A stretch of 64,000 nucleotides of DNA. Origin: Deltaproteobacteria bacterium (GTDB taxonomy: Bacteria; Myxococcota_A; UBA9160; UBA4427). A model generated the notes under the pieces. The model saw nothing but the letters and a program-made list of their open reading frames with translations, was not told the DNA's origin and did no database searches. Within the stretch, counting starts at the first letter, position 1. Each line of letters begins with the position of its first letter. The stretch covers positions 84,337-148,336 of the forward strand of contig NZHD01000114.1 in the NCBI GenBank assembly GCA_002691205.1. Reading direction: 5' to 3'. A program made the translations under genes and the position numbers. Of the stretch, positions 18,261-27,006 are shown in pieces.

Positions 18261-20363
18261 TTAGCTCGATAATTGGATGAGGTCGACCAGAATCTGTACG
18301 GCCTCGGCTTGTTGGAGTGAGAATTCTTTTTCGTCCGTCCCCGGTTCCTCGGATTCCACCTCAAGGGCGACCTCAATCTCGGTTTCGTCGACCATTGCGG
18401 TTTCGGTGGCAGAGGTAGAGTCGGAGGCATCTTCCGCTGCCTGAGTTTCATCGGAAGGGAGGGCTTCTTTGCCTTCTTGTTTCTCTTTTTCTTCTTTTTG
18501 CTCAGCCATGAGTTCCGCGAGGTGAACCACACCGTTGCGTTCTTCAATCTTGACGATTCTTTCCCTGATTTCGATCATCTCTTCATTGGCTACCAATCTT
18601 TCTTGCGAACGTCGAGAGAGTTCTGTGACGAGCTCAGGAGTAATTGGAGTCCAGAATTTTTTTTGCGTACTGGAGTTTGTACTGGGGAGACTTTCGGGCT
18701 TGAGGAATGAATTAATAGTTTGATTGGGGAGTGAGTAATCTTGGTGCGCCTCGCCGAAATCATTGGTGGCAAATCCCGAGGGCACGAGGATGTCAGCATT
18801 GACACCTCCGTTCTGAGTCGATTGGCCGCCTGGACGGAAGAACAGCGCTGTGGTGACCTTTAAGGCACCCAACCCATCGCGTAACGGAACCATGCTTTGA
18901 ACCGTTCCTTTTCCGAAGGTGTGGTCGTCGCCCACAATGACCGCTCTCTTGTAGTCCTTAAGCGCACCCGCGACAATTTCGGAAGCGGAAGCGCTGATGC
19001 GTGAAGTAAGTACGACCATGGGGCCATCCCAGAAAACTTCTTCATCGGCATCCTCCAGGACGTCCACCTGGGAGAAGGTGTTACGCACGGCCACTACGCC
19101 TCCATCGGCGATGAAGAACCCCGCAATATCCACCGAGGTTTCTAAGAGGCCCCCGCCGTTTCGAGAGAGATCCAATACGAGACCCACGGCCTTTTCGTCT
19201 TTGGCCTTTTGGAGGAGTTTGCGTACGTCTTCGGTGCTTTGCCGCTCTCCGGGATCACGTCCGCCGTAAAAGGAGGGGAGGTCGAGGAGTGCGATTTTGA
19301 CCTTTTCCCCATCGACCTCAACTTCTTCAAAAGTGAGTTTGGCGGCTTGTTCTTCAAGATTAATCTTGTCTCTCACGATGGTGACATTGAATCGTTCTGA
19401 GGTTTCACCTTGGCGAAGAACAGTGAGATGGACCTTTGTTCCGCGTTTTCCTCGGATCAATCGAACAACATCTCGAAGGTCCATGTCGATAATGTCAACC
19501 GGCCCTTCGTTATCCTGGGCCACCGCGATAATCTTATCCTGAGGCTCAAGAACCTTTAAGCCGTCGGCGGCTCCGCCTGGAATGATTTCTTCGACAATAG
19601 AGTAGCCATCTCTCGATGATAGAGCGACGCCGATCCCCTCGAGTGAGAGACCCATACTGATTTGAAAGTCTTCGAAGTACTCTTTTGAAAAGTAATTGGA
19701 GTGGGGGTCGAGGGCGGTGGCAAAGGCATCGAGATAGGAGGCATAGAGATCCTCCGATGTTCTCTCCTGGGCTCGCTTGGTCATCAGTTCGTATCGATGA
19801 GTGAGTTTTTCTTTCGCCTCGGAGATTTCCATGTCCGAGCTCAGATAATTCGACATTTGAAAATCAATGAGCTTGGATACGAGTTCATTGCGAGCCGCTT
19901 CATCGGACGGATGAGCCCTTTTCTCTGGGTCAATAATCAGGACGGCTTCCGTGTCAATTTCATAGTCGTCGTTGGCGAGTGAAACGCGTACGAATTCTTC
20001 CATGGTTTGGTAGCGCTCGACCTGATCCTTTTGAATTTCCTGAAGCGCCGAGCAGTTGCCTTCCCAGATCTGCTGGAGGCTCTTTCGCACTTTGTCTTTG
20101 AGGCCGGGAACCTCCTCGCGGAGATAGAGGCTTTTGGAGGGGTCTAGGCGTTTGACGTAGTTGTCTGTGACTCGTTGGCGAAGTTCATCGTTGACGTAAT
20201 GGAAGCTGATGTGCTTGTGGAGGTAGGTCCGTGTGAGTTCTGAGATTCGCTCGCACACGAGACTCTGATCGTCAGCGGCCCAGGCCGAAGAGGGGCCAAG
20301 GAGGAGGACGATGAGGAGAAGGAATCCGTGAGAAAAGGTCGTAGAGAGAGATCGGAGAGTCAT
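18261..20363 (-). CDS. prc: Carboxy-terminal (tail-specific) processing protease, S41 family
   Basis: Prc/Ctp proteases cleave C-terminal tails of periplasmic proteins, for example in cell-wall enzyme turnover. The 700 aa length fits the large Prc type. It has a signal peptide ending in PSSAWA, an N-terminal helical domain (DPSKSLYLREEV), a PDZ domain around GLSLEGIGVALSSRDGYSIV, and the S41 peptidase domain LVLDLSRNGGGLLETSVDIA. The nucleophile is in SRISASASEIVAGAL and the catalytic Lys in TFGKGTVQ. The C-terminal ~100 residues are charged and Glu-rich. I prefer ATG 20363, which gives a standard signal peptide, over ATG 20387. Upstream lies a 9 bp inverted repeat at 20410-20430. Confidence 0.93.
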   Translation of the reverse strand: MTLRSLSTTFSHGFLLLIVLLLGPSSAWAADDQSLVCERISELTRTYLHKHISFHYVNDELRQRVTDNYVKRLDPSKSLYLREEVPGLKDKVRKSLQQIWEGNCSALQEIQKDQVERYQTMEEFVRVSLANDDYEIDTEAVLIIDPEKRAHPSDEAARNELVSKLIDFQMSNYLSSDMEISEAKEKLTHRYELMTKRAQERTSEDLYASYLDAFATALDPHSNYFSKEYFEDFQISMGLSLEGIGVALSSRDGYSIVEEIIPGGAADGLKVLEPQDKIIAVAQDNEGPVDIIDMDLRDVVRLIRGKRGTKVHLTVLRQGETSERFNVTIVRDKINLEEQAAKLTFEEVEVDGEKVKIALLDLPSFYGGRDPGERQSTEDVRKLLQKAKDEKAVGLVLDLSRNGGGLLETSVDIAGFFIADGGVVAVRNTFSQVDVLEDADEEVFWDGPMVVLTSRISASASEIVAGALKDYKRAVIVGDDHTFGKGTVQSMVPLRDGLGALKVTTALFFRPGGQSTQNGGVNADILVPSGFATNDFGEAHQDYSLPNQTINSFLKPESLPSTNSSTQKKFWTPITPELVTELSRRSQERLVANEEMIEIRERIVKIEERNGVVHLAELMAEQKEEKEKQEGKEALPSDETQAAEDASDSTSATETAMVDETEIEVALEVESEEPGTDEKEFSLQQAEAVQILVDLIQLSS

Positions 20364-20409
20364 AAAATCCAATAATAACAGGTACATGTGGAGTCGTCCG
20401 CTTACTTAC

Positions 20410-20430
20410 GCAATTCCCCTTGGGAATTGC
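20410..20430. repeat. Perfect inverted repeat upstream of prc
   Basis: GCAATTCCC (20410-20418) and GGGAATTGC (20422-20430) are exact reverse complements with a 3 nt spacer. They lie between the end of the LLM gene and the start of prc, both on the minus strand. It could be a terminator hairpin for the LLM gene (no T tract follows in that direction) or an operator for prc. Confidence 0.6.
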
Positions 20431-20517
20431 ACCGGATGACGTGTTGTTTGTCCTTTTGGGTCGGTCTGTATCAGGCATCGCGGAAGGGTCTGCAGTTCCA
20501 ACAATGACTGCGTTTGT

Positions 20518-21456
20518 TTATTTTCGAAAGGCAGGGATGACGGCTTCAGCGAAGATTTCCGCTGGACGTCGGGTATCGCGGCCAAAGAACTCCATTAAAA
20601 ATCCTGTGCACCCCAGCTCCCGGTGTTTCTCGATGCATTCGATGACGCGCTCGGGTGTGCCCCAGATTCCATGCTCCCGAAGCCCCGCCCCCATATGGCC
20701 GCCATAGATCCGGCCGGCCTTCTCGAGGGAAGCCTCAGCTTCAGCCTCGGTTTCCTCGATGATCACCACGCACTGCTGAGAAATCTGCACAGAGGCAGGA
20801 TCTCTCTTGAAGGTTTCGCAGCGTTTTTTCAAGGCTTCTATTTTCTGGGCGAGCTGAGCTTGGGCGATGGCCATGTTATTCCAGATGTCGGCGTGACGAG
20901 CCACCAGACCCATAAGGACTTTCTCTCCCGTCCCGCCGATTAGAATCGGGGGACGTCGTGGAGGCTTCGGCTCACAGATGGCCTCTTTAACTTGAAAATA
21001 CTTGCCTTCAAGAGTCGTTTTTTCTTCGCTCCACATTCCTTTCATGATTTGCACGGCTTCTTCAAGGGCCACCATTCGCTGACCCAGGGAAGGGAAAGGG
21101 TTTCCGTAGGCTTCAAACTCAGGCTGAAACCACCCAGCCCCCAGGCCCATAATGACCCGTCCATTCGCAATGGTGTCAATGGTGGCGACCTGCTTGGCCA
21201 GCATGGCGGGGTTTCGGAAGAATGGAGGAGTCACCAACGTGCCTAGCTGAACTTTTTGGGTCACAGCAGCGATTGCCGAAATCAAGCTCCAGGCCTCGAG
21301 GATAGGAAGCTGAGGATTAGGGACGCCATACACATGATCGCATACCCAGGCGGAGTCATATCCGAGAGTGTCAAAGGCGATGGCGGCTTCTTTACTCTCG
21401 TTCCAGCTACGCTTTATTTGAGGCAACGTGGCACCGAAATGGATTGGGTCGTTCAT
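20518..21456 (-). CDS. LLM-class (luciferase-like) oxidoreductase
   Basis: Luciferase-like monooxygenase family proteins use F420 or FMN in TIM-barrel enzymes. The 312 aa protein shows FGATLPQI, AWVCDHVYGVP, QLGTLVTPPFFRNPAMLAKQ, NGRVIMGLGAGWFQPEFEA, then PPILIGGTGEKVL. This is the layout of the F420-dependent TIGR03619-like group. I chose ATG 21456 because AGGAGGAAAA directly precedes it; an upstream in-frame ATG at 21513 lacks a site. The substrate is unknown. It is followed by prc on the same strand but with a ~150 bp gap. A second, different LLM protein lies at 33.2 kb. Confidence 0.88.
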   Translation of the reverse strand: MNDPIHFGATLPQIKRSWNESKEAAIAFDTLGYDSAWVCDHVYGVPNPQLPILEAWSLISAIAAVTQKVQLGTLVTPPFFRNPAMLAKQVATIDTIANGRVIMGLGAGWFQPEFEAYGNPFPSLGQRMVALEEAVQIMKGMWSEEKTTLEGKYFQVKEAICEPKPPRRPPILIGGTGEKVLMGLVARHADIWNNMAIAQAQLAQKIEALKKRCETFKRDPASVQISQQCVVIIEETEAEAEASLEKAGRIYGGHMGAGLREHGIWGTPERVIECIEKHRELGCTGFLMEFFGRDTRRPAEIFAEAVIPAFRK

Positions 21457-21733
21457 TTTTCCTCCTGATTCATGTGGCTTTAATTCGGTTTTCTTGGGAA
21501 CTGAGAAGGTCATAGTTTACATGGGGCGGCGGATTCTGCTTCGCCCGGGAAGCACTGGGAATGCACTGTTTTCTGAACCTTCCGGAGGGAGATAAGGCGC
21601 GGGGCTTCGTAGAATCAGGTAGCGTCGACCTCGGAGTGTTTGATTTCTTAGACTCAAGCTTTCGACTTTATCTAGAGAGATAAAAAATCGACGAGATTTG
21701 GATTCAGACCTGTGAGAATGTGGAGACCTGAGA

Positions 21734-22966
21734 ATGCAGGACTTTGAAAGAGTAAAACCTGAGGATGTCGGACTCTCAAGTTCGCGTTTAGCTCGCATTG
21801 ATGAGCATCTGCACGGGAAATACATTGAGCCTGGAAAGATTTCAGGGGCTCTGACTCTGGTGGCTCGTCGCGGTCAGGTGGCTTACTGCTCCTCGATCGG
21901 AAAGATGGAACTTGAAAGTCAGCGGCCAATGGAAGACGATGCGATTTTTCGTATTTACTCCATGACAAAGCCCATTACCTCGGTGGCTGTGATGATGCTG
22001 TATGAACGCGGACTTTTTCAACTTCGCGACCCTGTGTCTAACTACATTCCTGCGTTTCGTGAGCAGGGTGTTTTTCAGATGGGAAGTTACCCTCACTTCT
22101 TGACCGAACGTCCAGATCGCCCCATGCGCATTAAAGATCTCTTGATGCACACCTCTGGGCTCACGTACGGCTTTATGCACCGGACGAATGTCGATTCAGC
22201 CTATCGAAAGGCTGGACTAGATGGAGCTCGAACAAAGCAGACTCTCGAGGAAATGGTGAACACGGTGGCGGGCATTCCCCTTGAGTTTTCACCCGGGAAA
22301 GCTTGGAACTACTCCGTCGCCACCGATGTGTTGGGTTATCTGGTTCAGGTCGTTTCAGGGAAGCCTTTTGAGCAGTTTCTGAAAGACGAAATTCTTGAAC
22401 CTTTGGGCATGTTTGATACTGGGTTCTTTGTTCCCGAGGATAAACAGGAGAGGTTTCCTGCCTGTTACGAACGCCGGATGGATAAGAAGGTCGTCCTTCA
22501 GGATTCAGCCGAGACCAGCCCCTACCTTGAGCCGCCGACCTGTCCCTCCGGTGGGGGAGGGCTTGTCTCTACGGCGAGTGATTATCTTCGTTTTTGCGAA
22601 ATGATGCGAAGGGGAGGGGAGCTTGACGGCGTTCGTTTGCTCTCCCGTAAGACAGTCGAGCTGATGACTCGGAATCACCTCCCCGATGATTTGGATCTGA
22701 CCCAGATGGCGCGAGGAAGCTTCTCTGAGACTCCCTATGAGGGGATTGGGTTTGGCTTGGGTTTTTCCATTAACCTGGGGCCGGCTCGGACAGGTGCGGC
22801 GGGAAGCGCAGGCGAGTATGCCTGGGGTGGGGCTGCGAGTACGGCCTTTTGGATCGATCCCGTGGAGGAGTTGGTGGTCATTTTTATGACCCAGTTGCTG
22901 CCGAGCTCAACATATGATTTTCGGGCTCAACTGCGCGCCATTATTTACGGATCGATCATCGACTGA
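21734..22966 (+). CDS. Serine hydrolase, beta-lactamase class C / EstB-like
   Basis: A 410 aa penicillin-binding-fold hydrolase. The nucleophile motif SMTK (SxxK) is in IFRIYSMTKPITSVAVM; the second motif is WNYSVATDVLGYL with the Tyr base; HTSGLTYG is also conserved. The third motif reads AWGGAASTAFWIDP in place of KTG. This set is typical of EstB-type esterases rather than true AmpC beta-lactamases. I see no signal peptide, so it is probably cytosolic. It starts at ATG 21734. It is divergent from the LLM gene with a 277 bp spacer. Substrate unknown. Confidence 0.87.
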   Translation: MQDFERVKPEDVGLSSSRLARIDEHLHGKYIEPGKISGALTLVARRGQVAYCSSIGKMELESQRPMEDDAIFRIYSMTKPITSVAVMMLYERGLFQLRDPVSNYIPAFREQGVFQMGSYPHFLTERPDRPMRIKDLLMHTSGLTYGFMHRTNVDSAYRKAGLDGARTKQTLEEMVNTVAGIPLEFSPGKAWNYSVATDVLGYLVQVVSGKPFEQFLKDEILEPLGMFDTGFFVPEDKQERFPACYERRMDKKVVLQDSAETSPYLEPPTCPSGGGGLVSTASDYLRFCEMMRRGGELDGVRLLSRKTVELMTRNHLPDDLDLTQMARGSFSETPYEGIGFGLGFSINLGPARTGAAGSAGEYAWGGAASTAFWIDPVEELVVIFMTQLLPSSTYDFRAQLRAIIYGSIID

Positions 22967-22999
22967 ATTGTAATTTGATCGGTTTACATTTTTGGACAG

Positions 23000-23839
23000 A
23001 TGACCATGCGCTTCATATCCATCGAAAGTTTTGAAGATTCTCGGGTAGATCTGTATCGCTCGATCAAGGACAAGCATTTGCGCGCCCGCGAGGGCCTTTT
23101 TGTCGTGGAGGGTCGAGAAAACCTGAGGTGTATGCTGGAGAGTTCTTCCTACACGCCGATTTCAATTTTAGTGAGTCCGCCGGCATACGAAGCTCTTCGT
23201 GACGCGCTCGACCAAGTGGATGTATCTATTCCCATTTATTGCGTGCCCGGACCGATCATGAGAGAGCTGGCGGGCTTTGATTTGCACCGGGGTTGTCTTG
23301 CTTTGGGGATTCGCCCAAAGGCCGAGAATGTTTCCGACTTCATTCAACGCTTACCGCCGCGTCCTGCGGCTTCATGTGTGGTTGTCCTTGAGAACCTCGG
23401 CAATCATGACAATGTCGGCGGCCTCTTTCGCTCGGCTCGAGCCCTGGGAGCGGATGCGGTGGTGATGTGTCCCCGCAGCTGTGATCCGCTGTATCGTAAG
23501 GCGATCCGAGTCTCGATGGGGGCGAGCTTGTGTCTTCCATGGGTGCGCGATCCCGATTGGCCGGGCAGCCTTGAGCAACTTCGTCAGGCGGGCTACCAGT
23601 CGGTGGCACTGGATCCAGGCGGTGAGCCATTAAGTCATCGATCTCAGTGGCCTTCTCGGGTCGCTCTAATTTTAGGCACGGAAGGGGAGGGCCTCTCAAG
23701 AGATCTCCTCGCAGCGGCCGATTTCAAACGGGCGATCCCCATGGCGGCTGAAATTGACTCTCTGAATGTGACCGTGGCGGGAGGAATTGCTTTGCATGCT
23801 TGGCGAGATTCCCTCAGCGCTCAGAAAGAGGATCTATGA
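23000..23839 (+). CDS. TrmH/SpoU-family RNA 2'-O-methyltransferase
   Basis: SPOUT-fold SAM-dependent enzymes methylate ribose of tRNA or rRNA. The 279 aa protein has an N-terminal substrate-binding region (REGLFVVEGRENLRCML) and the three SpoU motifs: ENLGNHDNVGGLFRSARALG, ALILGTEGEGLS and IDSLNVTVAGGIALH, which build the trefoil knot. The target nucleotide is unknown. The stop overlaps the ATG of the downstream amidotransferase (ATGA), so the two are translationally coupled. The start is ATG 23000, or 23006 two codons on. Confidence 0.9.
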   Translation: MTMRFISIESFEDSRVDLYRSIKDKHLRAREGLFVVEGRENLRCMLESSSYTPISILVSPPAYEALRDALDQVDVSIPIYCVPGPIMRELAGFDLHRGCLALGIRPKAENVSDFIQRLPPRPAASCVVVLENLGNHDNVGGLFRSARALGADAVVMCPRSCDPLYRKAIRVSMGASLCLPWVRDPDWPGSLEQLRQAGYQSVALDPGGEPLSHRSQWPSRVALILGTEGEGLSRDLLAAADFKRAIPMAAEIDSLNVTVAGGIALHAWRDSLSAQKEDL

Positions 23840-24555
23840 AATCTATTTTGATCATTCGACTGGGGGAGCCGGTCCCTGGGGTACGGGCGAGTCGGGGCGA
23901 CTTTGAAGATTGGATTGAGACGGGAATGCAACGTCCTCCATCCGACTTCAAGGTGGTGGACGTACCGAAGGGAGAACCGTTGCCTGCCCCCGAAACTTTG
24001 GCGGGGGTCGTTTTGACCGGGTCGGCGTCGATGGTTTCGGCGCGTCAAGATTGGAGTGAGGCGACTGCCGATTGGATCGTCAGCGCAGTCTCAACCCAAG
24101 TGCCTATGCTGGGGATTTGCTACGGCCATCAGTTAATCGCGCATGCTTTGGGAGGTGAGGTAGGGCCGAATCCCAATGGACGTGAAATTGGGACCGCCGA
24201 AGTTCAACTCCGCGCGGTTTCGGACCCTTTGCTCGGGTCGATGCCCAGGCAAATTTCGGTCCAGACATCGCATTCAGAAGCGGTATTGAGATTGCCGGAA
24301 ATCGCTCTTCGCCTGGGTCAGACCGACCTCGATCCAAATCATGTCTTCCGGATCGGAGAAAGAGTCTGGGGGGTTCAGTTTCATCCAGAGTTTGATGCTG
24401 AGATTATGCGCGGTTACATCGATGCTCGCCGAGAAGAAATGGAAGCAGAGGGCTTGTCGGCCACGCATCTTCGAGAGGCCTGTTCAGATTCTCCCGTGGG
24501 TGGGCAGTTGCTGGCTCGATTCAGTGCACTGGTTGAGCAATTCTCAGGACTCTGA
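23836..24555 (+). CDS. Class I glutamine amidotransferase (GMP synthase-like)
   Basis: A stand-alone class I glutamine amidotransferase domain of 239 aa. The catalytic Cys is in MLGICYGHQLIAHALGGEVG and the His/Glu pair in VWGVQFHPEFD. There is no synthetase domain, so it resembles the small GuaA-like proteins of unknown partner. It starts at ATG 23836, overlapping the upstream methyltransferase stop, with AAAGAGGA 3-4 nt before. An open frame extends 36 nt further upstream but lies inside the methyltransferase gene. Substrate unknown. Confidence 0.88.
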   Translation: MKSILIIRLGEPVPGVRASRGDFEDWIETGMQRPPSDFKVVDVPKGEPLPAPETLAGVVLTGSASMVSARQDWSEATADWIVSAVSTQVPMLGICYGHQLIAHALGGEVGPNPNGREIGTAEVQLRAVSDPLLGSMPRQISVQTSHSEAVLRLPEIALRLGQTDLDPNHVFRIGERVWGVQFHPEFDAEIMRGYIDARREEMEAEGLSATHLREACSDSPVGGQLLARFSALVEQFSGL

Positions 24556-24568
24556 GTAGGGGGTCGTT

Positions 24569-24594
24569 GCCTCTGGGCGAGGCTGAGCCTCTGG
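24569..24594. repeat. GCCTC/GAGGC repeat cluster after the amidotransferase gene
   Basis: GCCTC (24569-24573), GAGGC (24579-24583) and GCCTC (24587-24591) allow two mutually exclusive small hairpins, and GCCTCTGG occurs twice as a direct repeat. The cluster follows the amidotransferase stop by 13 bp and precedes the MerR gene. It may be a weak terminator; there is no clear T tract. Confidence 0.35.
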
Positions 24595-24675
24595 TAAAGC
24601 GTTAAGAAGGCCTTCTGGCTCAAAATAAACCCGAATCGGGTCGACGTTGTGAGCCCTCACTCTTAGACTCAATAG

Positions 24676-25458
24676 ATGGATTATCGGGTAGAAGAGCTGG
24701 CCTCGGCGGCCAACGTGCGGGTAGACACCGTTCGGTTCTATCAGACCCGGGGGCTTTTGCCCAAGCCTCGGCGTGAGGGCCGGATTGCTCTTTATTCATC
24801 AAGCCATCTTGAACGGCTCCGCCGGATTCGGAGCCTCAGTGATCAAGGGTTTAGTCTGGCTCAGATCGGGCGTTTCTTGCAGGGCCATGACACTGCGGAG
24901 AATCCCGAGCCCTTGCTCGAAGCTTTGGTGGAGAAAGATGTGGGGGAGAGGACCTATAGCCAAGCCGAATTGGCCCAAGAGGCTGGAGTCCCAGAGGCCT
25001 TGGTGAATGCTGCTGTGGCGGCGGGGCTGGGCCAAGCGATTGAGCTTGAAGGCGAGAGTCGTTTCACGGGGGCTGATATTGAGATGGCGAAAGCGGCCTT
25101 GGCCATTCTCGGTACGGGTTTCCCCCTTGATGCCTTATTGGCTTTGGCGACGCGGCATGCAGAAAACGTGAACCTTGTTGCCGATGAAGCGATTCATTTA
25201 TTTGATGACTACGTTCGGAATGCGAATGACTCAGTTGGACGCAGTGAGGCCAATGTCTTGCTTGATCAGGAGTCCGTCGCTCAATCTTTCCGCGATCTTT
25301 TGCCTCAAGTGACTCGACTGGTGGCTCTGCATTTCCAAAGGACTCTGGTGGGACGAGCTATTGAGCGCTTGGCTGAGAGCGAAGAAGACGGACGAAATGA
25401 CTTAAAGAGAGCTCTAGCTGAAACAGGGTCGGGCCATCTGCAGGTCGAGTGGCGCTAG
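24676..25458 (+). CDS. MerR-family transcriptional regulator with a second HTH-like region
   Basis: A 260 aa DNA-binding regulator. Residues 1-70 are a MerR winged helix-turn-helix (YRVEELASAANVRVDTVRFY, then RREGRIALYSSSHLERLRRI). Residues ~90-160 contain a second, weaker unit of the same style (TYSQAELAQEAGVPEALVNA), and the rest is helical with no recognisable metal-binding cysteines. It ends 45 bp before menF on the same strand, so it may regulate or be co-transcribed with the menaquinone operon; that is an inference from position only. The ATG at 24676 lacks a strong ribosome site. Confidence 0.88.
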   Translation: MDYRVEELASAANVRVDTVRFYQTRGLLPKPRREGRIALYSSSHLERLRRIRSLSDQGFSLAQIGRFLQGHDTAENPEPLLEALVEKDVGERTYSQAELAQEAGVPEALVNAAVAAGLGQAIELEGESRFTGADIEMAKAALAILGTGFPLDALLALATRHAENVNLVADEAIHLFDDYVRNANDSVGRSEANVLLDQESVAQSFRDLLPQVTRLVALHFQRTLVGRAIERLAESEEDGRNDLKRALAETGSGHLQVEWR

Positions 25459-25503
25459 CCTCTGCGTCTTTTTAGGAAGAACGAACGAAAGAAAGAAAGG
25501 AAG

Positions 25504-27006
25504 TTGAAGAGCGTGTCCGTGGAACGATTTGAGAAGGAACCTTTTACATTCGATGAGAATCGAGTGCGCCGACTGATTGATGCGGCTGTGGTCGAGGCAG
25601 AAGCTTCGGGCCAGAGTCAGGCAGTGGTTTTCCGAGTTGATCTCGAATCGGTTCATCCTATTTCTGCGTTTAAAGCGATGACCAATGCCGATCGATTCTT
25701 TTGGCTGCAGCCCGAAAGAAAAGTATCTCTGGTGGCGCAAGGAGAGGTACTCGGCGTGGAGACGTCGGGCTCAGATCGCTTTAGGCAATCAGAGTCTTTG
25801 ATCGCGAATGCCATGAAGCGGGTCCATTGCCTGGACGCGAGGACTCGAGACGCCATTCGCTGGCTAGGGGGGTTTTCCTTTGCGGATTCTCTTTCAGGTC
25901 AAGGCGAGTGGTCGCGTTTCTCTGCGGGACGTTTGAGTCTGCCCTCTCTGCTTTTCTCGAGCCAGGGCGATGAGGCCCACGCCCTCGTGGCGCAGCGATT
26001 AGACGTCACTTCTGAGAGCGATTCCGTTTTGAGCGATTTGCGACACGATATTTCGGAAGCTGTGAGGTTGAGTTGCAACAACGAAGTTGAAGGGGCCCTC
26101 GCGCCTTCAGGTTTTCCGGAGTTGTTGACGAGTGAGTCCGGTCCCGAGTATGCAGTGACCTCGGATCGACCCCATGAAGTGTATTGCGAACAGGTGGCGG
26201 GTGCGATCGAGGCCATTGGGCTTGGAGAGTTTGAAAAAGTCGTCATGGCTCGTTCGCTTGAAGTCCGTCATCCGGAACGGTATGAGATCATTAGTTTTTT
26301 GCAGAGATTGTCGAGTCTCTATCCCTCGTGCACAGTGATGGCAATTGCTCGTGGAGAGCACACGTTGGTGGCGGCCTCTCCTGAGTTTCTTGTTTCATTG
26401 GATCAGGGAGAAGTGAAAGCGCACGCGTTGGCGGGGTCCGCTGCAAGAGGTTCGTCTCCGGCGCAAGACGAGGCTCTTGGGCTGGCTCTTATGGAAAGTA
26501 AGAAAGAGCAAAATGAGCACGCCGCTGTGGTTCGGGCCGTAAAACAATCGCTCTTTGAGGTGTGCGGCCCTTTGCAAGGGCCCGAGGCTCCGGGTTTACT
26601 GAAAATGGAAGGCATACAGCACCTCTCGACGCCGCTTCGGGGTCAGCTGAGGGATGCGGAGCGCACTCCTAGCGTGCTGAGATTAGTCGAACTTTTACAT
26701 CCCACTCCCGCGGTCTGTGGGCTACCCCGTGAGAGTGCTCGCACCTGGCTGGATAAGCATGAACAACTCGATCGGGGTTGGTACGCAGGGCCGGTTGGCT
26801 GGGTAGGGCCAGACGGAGACGGTGAGTTCTGGGTTGCTTTGCGCGCCGGATTGATTCGTCAGTCCGAGGATCCTCATTCGGATGAGCCGGCTCTGGCTCG
26901 ACTCTTTGCGGGGGCGGGTATTGTCCAGGGATCACGTCCGGAATCCGAATTGGCGGAGACTCGCCTCAAACTTCGGGCTCTTCTCGCGCCGTTGACGGAG
27001 ATCTAA
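25504..27006 (+). CDS. menF: Isochorismate synthase
   Basis: MenF converts chorismate to isochorismate, the first step of menaquinone synthesis. The 500 aa protein has the chorismate-binding fold: FEKVVMARSLEV, HALAGSAARGSS, KKEQNEHAAVV, LLHPTPAVCGLPRESAR, YAGPVGWVGPDGDGEFWVAL (20 residues) and FAGAGIVQGSRPESEL. The N-terminal ~190 residues are the less conserved half. The start is uncertain: TTG 25504 or GTG 25513, just after a purine-rich GAAC/GAAA repeat with AAGGAAG. The stop overlaps the menD ATG by one base. It could be another isochorismate synthase type (EntC), but the men genes downstream decide it. Confidence 0.95.
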   Translation: MKSVSVERFEKEPFTFDENRVRRLIDAAVVEAEASGQSQAVVFRVDLESVHPISAFKAMTNADRFFWLQPERKVSLVAQGEVLGVETSGSDRFRQSESLIANAMKRVHCLDARTRDAIRWLGGFSFADSLSGQGEWSRFSAGRLSLPSLLFSSQGDEAHALVAQRLDVTSESDSVLSDLRHDISEAVRLSCNNEVEGALAPSGFPELLTSESGPEYAVTSDRPHEVYCEQVAGAIEAIGLGEFEKVVMARSLEVRHPERYEIISFLQRLSSLYPSCTVMAIARGEHTLVAASPEFLVSLDQGEVKAHALAGSAARGSSPAQDEALGLALMESKKEQNEHAAVVRAVKQSLFEVCGPLQGPEAPGLLKMEGIQHLSTPLRGQLRDAERTPSVLRLVELLHPTPAVCGLPRESARTWLDKHEQLDRGWYAGPVGWVGPDGDGEFWVALRAGLIRQSEDPHSDEPALARLFAGAGIVQGSRPESELAETRLKLRALLAPLTEI

